Source: Dehalococcoidia bacterium (GTDB lineage: Bacteria > Chloroflexota > Dehalococcoidia > Tepidiformales > Tepidiformaceae). Taken from it: a stretch of DNA of 63,127 nt. Location: contig JAJEIT010000009.1 in the NCBI GenBank assembly GCA_022827945.1, positions 1 through 63,127 of the forward strand, written 5' to 3'. The position numbers and the translations under genes are program-made. Positions 7,539-16,625 of this stretch are shown here, piece by piece. The notes beneath the pieces were generated by a model. It did no database searches. It was not told the DNA's origin and saw only the letters and a program-made list of their open reading frames with translations. Numbering within the stretch: position 1 is the stretch's first letter; each line of letters begins with the position of its first letter.

Positions 7539-8162
7539 ATGCAGGCCGTCCGGGTGCTGGGAGCGGCCCTCGGGGCAGTGCTGGCGCGTGGCATTCGTCG
7601 CTCGACCGCGGCGGCTGCGGTCGGCCTGCTCGTCCTTTCCGCCGTGGCGCTGTCGTCCTGCGGTGACGATCCCACCACCCCCGACGGCACATCGAGCCCT
7701 TCGACACCATCCGCGCCGCCTGCCACACAGGGAGTGGCCGGCGACGCAATCGCAGAGCTGCGAGACCGCTCCTTCCGCCAGTTCGAGCCCTCCAGGGACG
7801 GCGACCCCCGGAGGGCCGTCATCCTCGAGTTCTTCGGCCCGGGAATCCAGGTCTGGGCCCAGTACGCAGAAGGCGAGCACGCCATCGACGAGTGGGAGCT
7901 CACGGCCACCGACTACCGCGTCGAGTGGGACTCCCGTCGTTCGCAGGTGACCATCCACTTCGTCAACCCCCGCTTCGTTCAGACCCTCCCCGAGCCGTGC
8001 GAGGACTGCATCAAGGTCACCGGCTTCTCGATCTCCATCCGCAACCCCTTCGACCCCGCCAGGATCGCATTCCGTCTGAACGACCCCGACCGCGTCCTCC
8101 CCACCCCCTTCCCCGTCTTCGAGGACTGGACCCGCTTCAGCGAGGACGAGTACTTCGACTAG
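7539..8162 (+). CDS. Predicted lipoprotein of unknown function
   Basis: This 207-residue protein begins with a positively charged stretch and a hydrophobic helix (about residues 22-40) that ends in a lipobox, A-L-S-S-C, with Cys near position 41. It should therefore be lipid-anchored outside the cytoplasmic membrane. A Thr/Ser/Pro linker of about 25 residues follows, then a soluble domain with a Cys pair (P-C-E-D-C) and mixed beta strands. I do not recognise the domain. The transcript appears leaderless (see 7526-7531). Confidence 0.75.
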   Translation: MQAVRVLGAALGAVLARGIRRSTAAAAVGLLVLSAVALSSCGDDPTTPDGTSSPSTPSAPPATQGVAGDAIAELRDRSFRQFEPSRDGDPRRAVILEFFGPGIQVWAQYAEGEHAIDEWELTATDYRVEWDSRRSQVTIHFVNPRFVQTLPEPCEDCIKVTGFSISIRNPFDPARIAFRLNDPDRVLPTPFPVFEDWTRFSEDEYFD

Positions 8163-8291
8163 CGCCTCCCTGGCTCTGGCCCGACGGCCTCCCGCGGAAT
8201 CTGGACGCCGTCTCATAACCCCCTTGACCCCTTCGTATACTCATCGCCAGACCCGTCAACGTACTCTCGAATAGCTGGAAAAGAGGCCGGG

Positions 8292-9002
8292 ATGCTTACC
8301 AACTGGACCGCCCAGAAGGCGAGCGGCGTAGCGCTCATCCTTGGGTCAATCGGCATGGCAGTGACCTATCTGATCAGGCCCGGTGTGTTCATTGGGTCCG
8401 AGGTCGAGGCGGCCACCCGTATCACGCAGTCCATCCTCGACCAGGTCGAGTACCCCACCCTGACCCACGTCACCGGCAGCATTGGTGCGCTCTCGGTCGT
8501 CCTGATACTGGCGGGGCTGCTCGCCATCTGGCCCCTGCTCGGCAACCGCGGGAGCGATGCCGTCGGGCGCTGTGCGTTCGTCTTCCTGCTCGTGTTCGCC
8601 GTCGGCGCCGTCGTCGCGCACGGCCTGGCTCACATCATCACGCACTTCATCGTTCACGGAGACATGGGCATCCGCGAGGCCATCCGCCTCGTCGTGCCCC
8701 TCGAGGGCGCGAAGGCGGGCATCCGCCTGATGACGAGCGCGGCCTACGGGTTGGGCGCCTTCAGCCTCGCCTTCGGGCTGGCGCCGAGGCTGCCGGCCGG
8801 CCCCCAGCGCTGGATCGCATGGGGCGTCGCCCTCGTGGCGCTGGTCGGAGCCGGGTTTGCGATCGCCCTGGGCCACACGCACACCCTCGACAACCGCCCC
8901 ATGCAGACCATCACCGTCGTCGTCGTGAGCCTCTGGTTCACGCTCCTCGGCGCCCTGCTCGTCAGGGGCGACGGCGACTCCTGGGGAGACGAAGGCAGCT
9001 AG
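8292..9002 (+). CDS. Integral membrane protein of unknown function
   Basis: This 236-residue protein has about six hydrophobic segments (near residues 10-27, 58-78, 93-115, 150-165, 173-193 and 207-225). It contains several histidines in and near the third segment (A-H-G-L-A-H-I-I-T-H-F-I-V-H), which might bind metal or haem, though nothing proves it. A GAGG ribosome site precedes the ATG, and a -10-like TATACT lies at 8236-8241. No family is recognised and its neighbours are unrelated. Confidence 0.7.
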   Translation: MLTNWTAQKASGVALILGSIGMAVTYLIRPGVFIGSEVEAATRITQSILDQVEYPTLTHVTGSIGALSVVLILAGLLAIWPLLGNRGSDAVGRCAFVFLLVFAVGAVVAHGLAHIITHFIVHGDMGIREAIRLVVPLEGAKAGIRLMTSAAYGLGAFSLAFGLAPRLPAGPQRWIAWGVALVALVGAGFAIALGHTHTLDNRPMQTITVVVVSLWFTLLGALLVRGDGDSWGDEGS

Positions 9003-9011
9003 GCGCGTCCC

Positions 9012-10337
9012 CTACCCCGCCGCCGCCGTCGGCGCCGGCTCCGCCCCCGCGAAGCTCCGGCCGGCACGGTGGCGAACACGGATGTCGAAGTCGCGCAGGC
9101 CGCGCAGGACGATGTTCGGCTTGTACACCGGCTCCCGCGAGCCGAACCCGATCTCGTCGAACCGCTCCAGCAGCACCTCGAACGCGATCCGCCCCTCGAG
9201 CCGCGCCAGCGGCGCCCCGAGACAGTGATGGATCCCCCGCCCGAAGGAGATATTGACCGTCTCCTCCCGCGTGAGGTCGAGCCTGTCGGGGTCGCTGAAC
9301 TGCTCCGGATCGCGGTTCGCCCCGCCGATGGTCAGCCCTATCCGCGTGTTCTTCTCCACGAGCTTCCCCCCGATCTCGACATCCTCCGCCAGGTACCGGC
9401 CGTCGAGCTGCACGGGCGCGTCGTAGCGCAGCAACTCCTCGATGGCGTTCGGGATCAACTCCGGCTGCTCCCGCAGGAGTTGCAGCTGCTCGGGATGCTG
9501 GAGAAGGGCGCGCAGACCGTTGCCGATCAGATTCGTGGTCGTCTCGTTCCCCGCGACCAGCAGGAGGCGCAGCGTTACCTGCGTCTCCTCGTTCGTCAGC
9601 TTCTGGCCGTCCTCCTCGGCCTGCGCCAGTCGCGACACGAGGTCTTCCCTCGGCTCCCGCCGCCGTTCCTCGATGATCGGGCCGAAGTACCGCTCGAACT
9701 CATCCGCCGTTTCCAGCACCAGGCGCCCTTCCTCCGCCGTCAGGTTCGGTTCGAGCACCCGCGCGAAACGGTCCGACCACGTCTTGAACCGCTCGCGGTC
9801 GTTCGTGGGCACGCCGATCATCTCCGCGATCACCACCATCGGCAGCAGCGTCGCCAGATTCGACATCAGGTCGAACTCGTTGCTGTCCCCGACCTCGTCC
9901 AGCAGCGCGTGCGCCGTCTCGCGGACGTGGTCCTCCATCCGCGCCATCACCCGGGGCGTGAACGCGCGATTCACGAGCCCCCGCAGGCGCGTGTGGTCGG
10001 GCGGGTCGAGGGAGAGCAGTGAGGGCGTAAGCTCCCGCCGGATGCTCGTGTTCACGAGGCTGTCCGGCGACCAGTCGCGATCGCTGTTCCGGAACCGCCG
10101 GTGGTCGCGAAGGATGGCGTCCACGTCCTCATAGCGGGAAACGATGAGCATCCCCGTGAGCCGGCTCTGGTGGTATGGGTCCTGCTCCCGCAGCTTGCGG
10201 TAGGTCGGGTAGGGGTCGGCGATGTACGCCGGATCAAGCGGGTACCACGTCACCCCCGACTCCATCCGCTCCTGCAGCAGCCGGCTGCGGATGTACAGCG
10301 GCGCGATGGCCGATCGGAAGGTGTCGCGAAGCGTCAT
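9012..10337 (-). CDS. Cytochrome P450
   Basis: This 441-residue soluble P450 should be a haem monooxygenase that needs external ferredoxin and reductase, none of which is encoded nearby. The haem loop F-G-R-G-I-H-H-C-L-G places the axial ligand at Cys372. The I-helix has A-G-N-E-T-T-T-N, and the K-helix ExxR is E-E-L-L-R. Its length matches bacterial class I enzymes of the CYP102/107-like kind. The start has a perfect AAGGAGG site. The substrate is unknown; the next gene upstream on this strand is also an oxygenase, so both may work on lipids or xenobiotics. Confidence 0.95.
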   Translation of the reverse strand: MTLRDTFRSAIAPLYIRSRLLQERMESGVTWYPLDPAYIADPYPTYRKLREQDPYHQSRLTGMLIVSRYEDVDAILRDHRRFRNSDRDWSPDSLVNTSIRRELTPSLLSLDPPDHTRLRGLVNRAFTPRVMARMEDHVRETAHALLDEVGDSNEFDLMSNLATLLPMVVIAEMIGVPTNDRERFKTWSDRFARVLEPNLTAEEGRLVLETADEFERYFGPIIEERRREPREDLVSRLAQAEEDGQKLTNEETQVTLRLLLVAGNETTTNLIGNGLRALLQHPEQLQLLREQPELIPNAIEELLRYDAPVQLDGRYLAEDVEIGGKLVEKNTRIGLTIGGANRDPEQFSDPDRLDLTREETVNISFGRGIHHCLGAPLARLEGRIAFEVLLERFDEIGFGSREPVYKPNIVLRGLRDFDIRVRHRAGRSFAGAEPAPTAAAG

Positions 10338-10412
10338 GCGAACCTCCTTCGCGGGGGTCGCTTTCAGCTTAGTGCATCGCCCGGCAAATCCGGGGTTCGG
10401 ACCCCTTGCGCC

Positions 10413-11300
10413 CTAGCCGTAGCTTTCCGAAGGGGGCGGCGGGTCGAGCTGCGGATACCAGGGGCTGCGCAGCGGCTCGCCCGGCTTCAGGTGAATGCCG
10501 AGCCCCGGCGTCATCGGCACGGTCGGTCGCGACGCCGGTCGCTCCGCAAACACGACATCGTCGCCGAACATCCGTACCGCCAGCGCTCGGCGCTGGCTGT
10601 CGAGGTTCGTCGGCCCGCCCCCATGAATGATGTGGGGATTGGACACGATCACGTCGCCGGGATTCACCTCCCAGCCAACGATCGGGAAGCTGTCCCGGTC
10701 CGCCTGGATGTCAGGCAGGATCGGCAGCTCCTCCCCGTAGAACCCGCTCGACGGATCGTCCGGCTTGGACGGGTTGAACCCGTCGTACATCGTCCCCAGG
10801 TGGCTCCCCGCGACGAACTCCAGGCACTCCTCGCGCTTCAGCTCGTCGAGCGAGATCCACATTGAGGCGAACTGCGAGCCGCCGATCGGGTAGTACGGCG
10901 TGTCCTGGTGCCACGGCGTGCGTTCTGCCCCGCCCTCGTGCTTCAGGAAGAACTCGTCCGAGTAGTACCAGACGTTCTCCGACCGGATGAAGCGCCCCAG
11001 GATCTTCTTGATCGGCGAGTCGTAGAGCAGGCGCCTGATCTCGAACGAGCGGTCGAAGTTCCGGACCGTCTCCTCGAACTCCCCGCTCGTGCCCTCGAAG
11101 AACTTGGCCCGCTGCATGCCCGAGTCGGCGAGAACCCTCCCGAGCCCCATCGCCAGCAGCATCATCCACTCGGGGCCGAGCGCATTGCGCAGCATCACCA
11201 CGCCATCCTTTTGCCAGCGCGCGATCACCTCATCCGTAATCCCCGCGACCGGATCGGCAGGGTCAAGGTCGTAGCTCGCTGCGACGGTGTCGGTAGTCAT
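10413..11300 (-). CDS. Phytanoyl-CoA dioxygenase (PhyH) family protein
   Basis: This 295-residue protein belongs to the PhyH Fe(II)/2-oxoglutarate oxygenases. The metal-binding H-x-D is in W-H-Q-D-T-P-Y-Y, the second His is in P-H-I-I-H-G-G-G, and an arginine about 12 residues later (R-A-L-A-V-R) can bind 2-oxoglutarate. It should hydroxylate an unknown small molecule or acyl-CoA in the cytoplasm. It has an AGGAG site before its ATG. Upstream at 11312-11330 two TGGCGCC copies lie between a -10-like TATACT and the gene, a possible operator. Confidence 0.9.
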   Translation of the reverse strand: MTTDTVAASYDLDPADPVAGITDEVIARWQKDGVVMLRNALGPEWMMLLAMGLGRVLADSGMQRAKFFEGTSGEFEETVRNFDRSFEIRRLLYDSPIKKILGRFIRSENVWYYSDEFFLKHEGGAERTPWHQDTPYYPIGGSQFASMWISLDELKREECLEFVAGSHLGTMYDGFNPSKPDDPSSGFYGEELPILPDIQADRDSFPIVGWEVNPGDVIVSNPHIIHGGGPTNLDSQRRALAVRMFGDDVVFAERPASRPTVPMTPGLGIHLKPGEPLRSPWYPQLDPPPPSESYG

Positions 11301-11438
11301 CTCGCTGCTCCTGGCGCCATCTGGCGCCGCCAGTATAGGGACTCAGCAAGGGCGAGAGCAGCGTGTCTCGCCCTCGCCGCCCCTCGGACAAGGAGGGGGT
11401 AGCGACACGGGGTAGGCTCTTGCAGAGAGGAGCTACAG

Positions 11439-11936
11439 GTGCTCATCCGTGCGAAGCACTACTTCCTGGGGGTGACGACAAGGCGCTGGCTGTTCCTTGC
11501 GATGGCCTTCGTCGCCGCGGGAATGGCCGTAGCAGGGGTCGTCGTTCCTGCCACAGGCTGGGAGGCTTATCACTCTGACGGCCCAACTCCGTACATTGCC
11601 TACAGCTATTTCCACGACATCACCGGGACGTACGACTCCGACAACTGGCCGGTGAGGGGTGGCCGCTTTGTCGTTATTCCTGCTCTCCTTTCCGGGGTTC
11701 TCTTCCTCTTGAACCTTCGTTCAGACGATGGTCTCTTGCGGGCGTTCTTTGCCGCGAATGGACTGCTCCTCCTCCTTGCTTACTGGCTGGTCGACCTTCC
11801 GACCCAGCCGCGGGATAGCGGAATGTCGGATCTCTCTGCCGGTCCCGGACAGCTGCTTGTGTTGCTTGCAGGACTTGGAAGCCTTGTCACGGCCTTGAGC
11901 CACCTTGGCTACAGCGAGTGGAAGCGCTCAGGGTAG
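11439..11936 (+). CDS. Small membrane protein of unknown function
   Basis: This 165-residue protein has about four hydrophobic segments (near residues 14-36, 70-85, 94-113 and 132-152) and an extracytoplasmic loop after the first. The start is GTG, chosen because GAGGAG lies 6-8 bases upstream. Its codon use is less GC-biased than its neighbours (more ctt, ttt and gtt), hinting at a different history. No family is recognised. Confidence 0.6.
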   Translation: MLIRAKHYFLGVTTRRWLFLAMAFVAAGMAVAGVVVPATGWEAYHSDGPTPYIAYSYFHDITGTYDSDNWPVRGGRFVVIPALLSGVLFLLNLRSDDGLLRAFFAANGLLLLLAYWLVDLPTQPRDSGMSDLSAGPGQLLVLLAGLGSLVTALSHLGYSEWKRSG

Positions 11937-11997
11937 CGGTCTGCGCGCACACGTCCCGTGAGCGCGGCTCCCGCTTGGCATTCGCTTCGAAAACGCG

Positions 11998-12070
11998 TAG
12001 GCCCGGGGAGACTCGAACTCCCGACCAATGGATTAAAAGTCCACTGCTCTTCCAGCTGAGCTACGGGCCC
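11998..12070 (-). tRNA. tRNA-Lys (anticodon TTT)
   Basis: Read on the minus strand, all arms are present. The 7-bp acceptor stem is GGGCCCG/CGGGCCT (one G-T pair), followed by a D arm GCTC...GAGC. The anticodon loop CTTTTAA has anticodon TTT, and the T arm is GGGAG-TTCGAGT-CTCCC. The discriminator base is A. The 3' CCA is not encoded; cgcg follows instead, so it must be added enzymatically. Confidence 0.96.
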
Positions 12071-12119
12071 GCACCTATCGTAGCCCCGACCGCCCCCACG
12101 AGCCCCACCGCCGTTCGTC

Positions 12120-12148
12120 GTGACCTCCCGATCACCCTCCGGTAAAAT
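12120..12148 (+). promoter_or_regulatory. Sigma-70-type promoter for the Rieske oxygenase gene
   Basis: A -35 of GTGACC (12120-12125) and a -10 of TAAAAT (12143-12148) are separated by 17 bases. The -10 matches consensus at five of six positions. Transcription would begin near 12155 and leave a leader of about 17 bases before the ATG at 12172. Confidence 0.6.
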
Positions 12149-12171
12149 CTCGGCCTAAGCGAGGCACGCCC

Positions 12172-13872
12172 ATGGTTGAAACCCTGACCGGCACGAATCG
12201 ATCCGCGGGACTCTCCGTCCAGGAGCTGATCAAGTACGACACGCACGAGGTGCCCGAGTATCTCAGCCGCGAGTCGGCCATGCCCCCGGGCCCCACCCGC
12301 GTCCCGGCCGAGTACTACTTCTCGCGCGAGCACCACGACCGTGAGATGGAGCAGCTCTGGAAGCACGTCTGGCAGATGGCCTGCCACGAGGACGACCTCC
12401 CGAACGTCGGCGACTACATGCCCTACGAAATCGGTGAGCTCAGCTTCCTCATCGTTCACAGCGCTCCCGACGAGTTCAAGGCTTACCGCAACGCCTGCCT
12501 CCACCGCGGCCGCCGCCTTAAGGAGCGCCCCGGCAAGAAGACCCACGAGCTGCGCTGCCCCTTCCACGCCTGGGCCTGGAACCTCGACGGCTCCATCAAG
12601 GAGATCCCCTGCCAGTGGGACTTCCCCTACATCAACAAGGAAGAGCAGGACCTCCCCGAGGTGCCCGTCGGGCGCTGGGGACGCTTCCTCTTCATCAACC
12701 CCGATCCCGACTGCGAGCCCTTCGAGGAGTTCCTCGACGACTTCCCCGACAACTTCGTGCTCCTCCCCTACGAGAAGCGCCACAAGGTCGCCGAAGTTCG
12801 CAAGGTCATCCGCGCCAACTGGAAGGTCGCGCAGGACGCCTTCGCCGAGTCCTGGCACGTCTTCTCGACCCACCCCCAGGTCGTCTGGGGCTTCGGCGAC
12901 TGCAACGCCCAGTTCGACGCCTTCAAGAACTACTCGCGCCAGCACAATCCCGCCGGCGCCCCCAGCCCCCACCTCGAGGGCATCGAGTGGACCCCGCTCC
13001 CGCCCTCGCCCGACGGCGTCCCCCGCGAGCGCCACGCCTTCACCGGCGCAATCTACGAACGCCGCCCCGACGGCAACGTCGACGTCACCATGCCCGACGG
13101 CCGCAGCGGCGTCTTCACGCAGCAGGCCGTCTGGGTCGAGGGCGAGCTCGGCCACGCCGACCTCCACCTCTGCCAGTGGGTTGCCGGCCCCCAGGTCGCC
13201 GAGAACCTGAGGATGGCGGTGCCCGAGGACCTCGACCCCAACCAGACCGGCGGGCGCCTCGACGACAACGGCTCCGCCCCGAGCGAGAACGGTGCGGTCC
13301 CCGACGGCTCCGAGCTCTACGCCCAGATCGAGGACGACGAGCCGGCCGCCCCCGCCGAGCCCCAGACGCGCGAGGAGCGCATTAAGGCGACCGCAGCCGT
13401 CCGCGCCAAGGCCGCCAACGACATGCGCGAGGCCATGCGCCCCCTCCTCGGCGACCTCATGGACAAGGTCTCCGACACCGAGCTGACCGGAAACATCTAC
13501 TACAACCTGTTCCCCAACCTCATGCCCAGCAGCTCCTGGGGGCCGCTCGCCATCTGGTTCCGCTTCCGCCCCAACGGCAGCAACCCGGAGGAGTGCATCA
13601 TGGAGGCGATCTGCGTCGCCCCCACGCCCGAGGGCACCGAGCCTCCACCGGCCCCGCCCGTCCACGAGCTCGACGTTGACGACAGCTGGACCCTGGCCCC
13701 CGAGATCGGCGGCCTCGCCATGGTCATGGACCAGGACACGGGCAACATGCCCTGGGTCCAGAAGGGCGTGCACTCCCTCGAAGGAGGCGCGCTCCAGCTC
13801 GCCGACTACAACGAGATGAAACTGCGCCACTTCTACTCCGTGCTCGCGACCTACCTCGAGCGGGAGTGGTAG
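12172..13872 (+). CDS. Rieske [2Fe-2S] ring-hydroxylating-type oxygenase, large subunit
   Basis: This 566-residue protein is a Rieske non-haem iron oxygenase alpha subunit. The cluster ligands are C-L-H near residues 105-107 and C-P-F-H about 20 residues later. The mononuclear iron site begins with E-S-W-H-V-F-S-T-H near residue 230. Typical family members are about 350-460 residues; the excess is an acidic Asn/Gly/Ser/Pro-rich segment and a charged helix at about residues 355-430, then a second loop rich in Pro. No beta subunit, ferredoxin or reductase lies next to it. The substrate is unknown. A good promoter lies just upstream. Confidence 0.9.
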   Translation: MVETLTGTNRSAGLSVQELIKYDTHEVPEYLSRESAMPPGPTRVPAEYYFSREHHDREMEQLWKHVWQMACHEDDLPNVGDYMPYEIGELSFLIVHSAPDEFKAYRNACLHRGRRLKERPGKKTHELRCPFHAWAWNLDGSIKEIPCQWDFPYINKEEQDLPEVPVGRWGRFLFINPDPDCEPFEEFLDDFPDNFVLLPYEKRHKVAEVRKVIRANWKVAQDAFAESWHVFSTHPQVVWGFGDCNAQFDAFKNYSRQHNPAGAPSPHLEGIEWTPLPPSPDGVPRERHAFTGAIYERRPDGNVDVTMPDGRSGVFTQQAVWVEGELGHADLHLCQWVAGPQVAENLRMAVPEDLDPNQTGGRLDDNGSAPSENGAVPDGSELYAQIEDDEPAAPAEPQTREERIKATAAVRAKAANDMREAMRPLLGDLMDKVSDTELTGNIYYNLFPNLMPSSSWGPLAIWFRFRPNGSNPEECIMEAICVAPTPEGTEPPPAPPVHELDVDDSWTLAPEIGGLAMVMDQDTGNMPWVQKGVHSLEGGALQLADYNEMKLRHFYSVLATYLEREW

Positions 13873-13885
13873 CGCCGGCTCTCTG

Positions 13886-14773
13886 CTAGCCCTCGTTCAG
13901 GTAGGGCGCCAGCAGCGTCAGCGTGTCCGGCGTCGAGGGCGCCATCTGCACGCGGTCGATGCCAAGCTCGCCCAGCCGCCGCAGGTTCGTTGCGACCCGC
14001 TCCGGCTCGCCCAGCATCCCCCCGAAGATGCGGTCGCCCATCGCCTTGCCCCGCTCCCGCAGCTCGGGATCGTCCCCGGCCCCCACGAGGGCCAGGAAGC
14101 CGAGCGGCATGTCCGGCCGCAGCTCCCGCGCCATCTCGACCCGCTTGCGCAGGGCATCCTCGTCGAACGACGCCACCCGACCCGCGAACTCCGTCGGGTC
14201 GCCCACGTCGCTCACCGGGAACCCCATCAGCTCCATGCGGTCCACGTGGGGCGCGCATTCGCGCAGCGTCCGCGGCCCCGCCGATGAGGCCATCAGCAGG
14301 GGCGCAGGCTTCGGCAGCGGCCCGATCAGCGGAATCTCGATGTCGTAGTACTCCCCGTGGAAGCTGCACGACCCCGTGTGCAGCAGTTCCCGCGAGATCT
14401 GCAGCGCCTCCACGTACCGCCCCACCCGGTCCCGCGCCGAGGGAAACTCCCAGCCCATGCCCGTGATCTCGTTCTCCGCCCAGCCCGCCCCCAGCCCCGC
14501 TTCGCACCGTCCCCCGCTCACCCGGTGCAGCGCCAGCGCCGCCGCCGCGAACTCAACCGGCGAGCGGAAGAGGTTGTTGCTGAAGGCGACCATGACGCGC
14601 GTCCGTTCCGTCGCCAGCGCGAACGTCGTCGCCGTCACCCACACGTGCGGATGGGGCTGCGGCGAGGAGATGTGGTCGGCCACCGAGATGATCGGATAGC
14701 CCTCCGCCTCGCGCGCTCGCGCCCACTGCGCGGGGTCGTCGTCGACGCTGATGAAATTGGGGCAGAACTCCAT
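13886..14773 (-). CDS. LLM-class flavin/F420-dependent oxidoreductase
   Basis: This 295-residue protein has the luciferase-like TIM barrel. Recognisable parts are the first strand with F-I-S-V-D-D-D, the segment S-V-A-D-H-I-S-S, the repeat T-F-A-L-A-T-E-R-T-R-V, and the cofactor-binding region R-C-E-A-G-L-G-A-G-W. Such enzymes use F420 or FMN to oxidise or reduce varied organic substrates; length alone cannot decide the cofactor. The ATG follows a GGAGAG site. It lies downstream of the DHA2 exporter on the same strand, with a stable hairpin between them. Confidence 0.87.
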   Translation of the reverse strand: MEFCPNFISVDDDPAQWARAREAEGYPIISVADHISSPQPHPHVWVTATTFALATERTRVMVAFSNNLFRSPVEFAAAALALHRVSGGRCEAGLGAGWAENEITGMGWEFPSARDRVGRYVEALQISRELLHTGSCSFHGEYYDIEIPLIGPLPKPAPLLMASSAGPRTLRECAPHVDRMELMGFPVSDVGDPTEFAGRVASFDEDALRKRVEMARELRPDMPLGFLALVGAGDDPELRERGKAMGDRIFGGMLGEPERVATNLRRLGELGIDRVQMAPSTPDTLTLLAPYLNEG

Positions 14774-14800
14774 GCGCTCTCTCCGAAAACCTAACCGAAG

Positions 14801-14867
14801 CGGGAAGGCGACGGGATCGCCTTCCCGACTGCCGGAAGCCTAACGGCCTCCTCCCGTTAGCGGGAGG
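14801..14867 (-). terminator. Two stem-loops between the exporter and the LLM gene
   Basis: The inverted repeat CGGGAAGGCGA / TCGCCTTCCCG (14801-14811 and 14817-14827) forms an 11-bp stem with a 5-base loop. A second, CCTCCCG / CGGGAGG (14850-14856 and 14861-14867), spans the exporter's stop codon. On the minus strand the first is followed by a short T-rich run (GGTTTTCGG) after about 9 bases. Termination or mRNA end protection for the exporter is likely, with some read-through possible. Confidence 0.5.
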
Positions 14868-16503
14868 CCGAGACGGCCGCCGGCTGTTCCTCCCCCTCTT
14901 CCCGCGAGGGCGTCCGCCCCCGCAGCGGGATCTCCGTGAACGCCAGCGCGAGCACCACCAGGATCAACCCGCCGATCGCCGAGATGAGGAACAGTCGCTG
15001 GTTCGCCGCTGCCGCTGCCTCCTGCTGCGCCCCCAGCGCCTGCTCGAAGAGCGCTTCCGAACCCCCCGCCTGCAAGAACGTGGTCCGCACCTCTTCGATC
15101 CGCTCGGCATCAATGCTGAGCGTGGCGTCGTCCCTGAGTTCCTCGAAGACTGCCACCGGCATGGCCACCTGAACCTCTTCGTCGAGGTTCTCGGTGAAGG
15201 AGGAGCTGTACGTGGTCGTGAGCAACACCCCGAACAGCGCCACGCCAATCACCCCTGCGATCTGGCGGAAGTACATCTGGCTGCTGGTGGCGACGCCGGT
15301 GTCCTCTTGCCGCACGCAAGCCTGCACGATCACGTTGATGAGCGGCGTCACCAGCCCCGATCCCATGCCGAAGATGACCATGTAGAGGGCCACCTGCCAG
15401 AGCGGATCGCCCACCCCCATCGTCTGCAGCAGGAACGCCGCCAGCCCGGAGAGGGCGCACCCTACGACCACCAGCTGCTTGAAGCGTCCCGTCCGCTCGA
15501 CGACCCGCCCCGCGACAAAGCTCATCACCACCAGTGCTATGGCTTGCGGCATGATCAGCAACCCGGACATCTGCGCCGAGGCCCCAAGCGACGTCTGGAT
15601 GAACGTCGGCAGGTAGATGGGCACCGAGAACAGCACCGCGCTCGACAGGACCGCGATCACCCCGGTGAGCACGTACATCCGGTTGCGGAAGAGCTCCATC
15701 GGGATGATGGCGTTCGGGTGCCGGATCTCGATCACGACGAACCCCACGAGCAACACGCCCGCCGCCACCAGCAACCCCACCGTGATCGCCGACCCCCACC
15801 CGTGCGCCTCGTACGCCCACCCCGCCGCCACCAGCCCCGCCACCGTTGCCGTCGTCAGCACGGCCGCCCCCGTGAAGTCGATGTCGGAGATCCGTCCACC
15901 CTGGCGGGTGTTCGGAAGGGTGGTCCAGATGGTTGCCAGCGCGATCGCGCCGATGGGGATGTTGATGAAGAAGCACCACCGCCAGCCGGGACCGTCCGCG
16001 AAGAAGCCTCCCACCGGAGGCCCGAGCAGCGTCCCGGCCGTGATGATCGCGAGGATGTAGGCCACATACTTGGCGCGCTCGATGGGCGTGTACATGTCCG
16101 CCATCACCACCAGCACGCAGGCCAGGATGAACCCGCCTCCGACTCCCTGGATACCGCGGGCGGCGATAAGCGTCAGCATCGAGGGCGCCAGCCCCGCTCC
16201 CAGCGACCCGATCAGGAAGATGACGACCCCGGAGATGACGAACGGCCGCCGCCCGAACATGTCCGAGAGCTTCCCCACGATCGGCACCACCACCGTCGAC
16301 GTCAGCATGTAGAGCGTCAGGACCCACGGGAGCAGCTTGAACCCGTCCAGGTCCGACGAGATCGTCGGCAAAGCCGTGGCCAGGATGGAGCCGTCGAGCG
16401 AGCTGAGGAACATGCACATGCCCAGCGCGAGGAGCAGCAGCATCTTCTCGCGCTCGCTCAAAAGGACGCCCAGCACAGGCTCGGACGAAACGGATGTGGT
16501 CAA
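14857..16503 (-). CDS. MFS drug exporter, DHA2 (14-helix) family
   Basis: This 548-residue protein has 14 predicted membrane helices, the mark of the EmrB/QacA-type DHA2 family of proton-driven exporters. Family motifs are visible: L-D-G-S-I-L-A-T-A-L-P-T in helix 1, G-K-L-S-D-M-F-G-R-R in the loop after helix 2, and G-P-P-V-G-G in helix 5 (motif C of antiporters). A long extracytoplasmic loop before the last helix is Glu/Ala-rich. The start is TTG, preceded by GAGG at a proper distance. The substrate is unknown. Confidence 0.93.
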   Translation of the reverse strand: MTTSVSSEPVLGVLLSEREKMLLLLALGMCMFLSSLDGSILATALPTISSDLDGFKLLPWVLTLYMLTSTVVVPIVGKLSDMFGRRPFVISGVVIFLIGSLGAGLAPSMLTLIAARGIQGVGGGFILACVLVVMADMYTPIERAKYVAYILAIITAGTLLGPPVGGFFADGPGWRWCFFINIPIGAIALATIWTTLPNTRQGGRISDIDFTGAAVLTTATVAGLVAAGWAYEAHGWGSAITVGLLVAAGVLLVGFVVIEIRHPNAIIPMELFRNRMYVLTGVIAVLSSAVLFSVPIYLPTFIQTSLGASAQMSGLLIMPQAIALVVMSFVAGRVVERTGRFKQLVVVGCALSGLAAFLLQTMGVGDPLWQVALYMVIFGMGSGLVTPLINVIVQACVRQEDTGVATSSQMYFRQIAGVIGVALFGVLLTTTYSSSFTENLDEEVQVAMPVAVFEELRDDATLSIDAERIEEVRTTFLQAGGSEALFEQALGAQQEAAAAANQRLFLISAIGGLILVVLALAFTEIPLRGRTPSREEGEEQPAAVSASR

Positions 16504-16625
16504 CGACTACCTCGCCCGGGCCGCTGCGGGGCCGCGGGAATCCTAGCAGCCTCCGCGCTCAGCCCCTAACCCGCGCTCCCGGTAGAGTCCGCGATCGTGC
16601 GCGCAGCCGGCGCGGGAGAAGGACC

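Noticed and set aside
12061-13830. A 589-codon leftward open frame opposite the Rieske oxygenase gene
   Set aside because: The product is Val/Gly/Leu-rich low complexity without any domain, while the sense frame has clear Rieske motifs.
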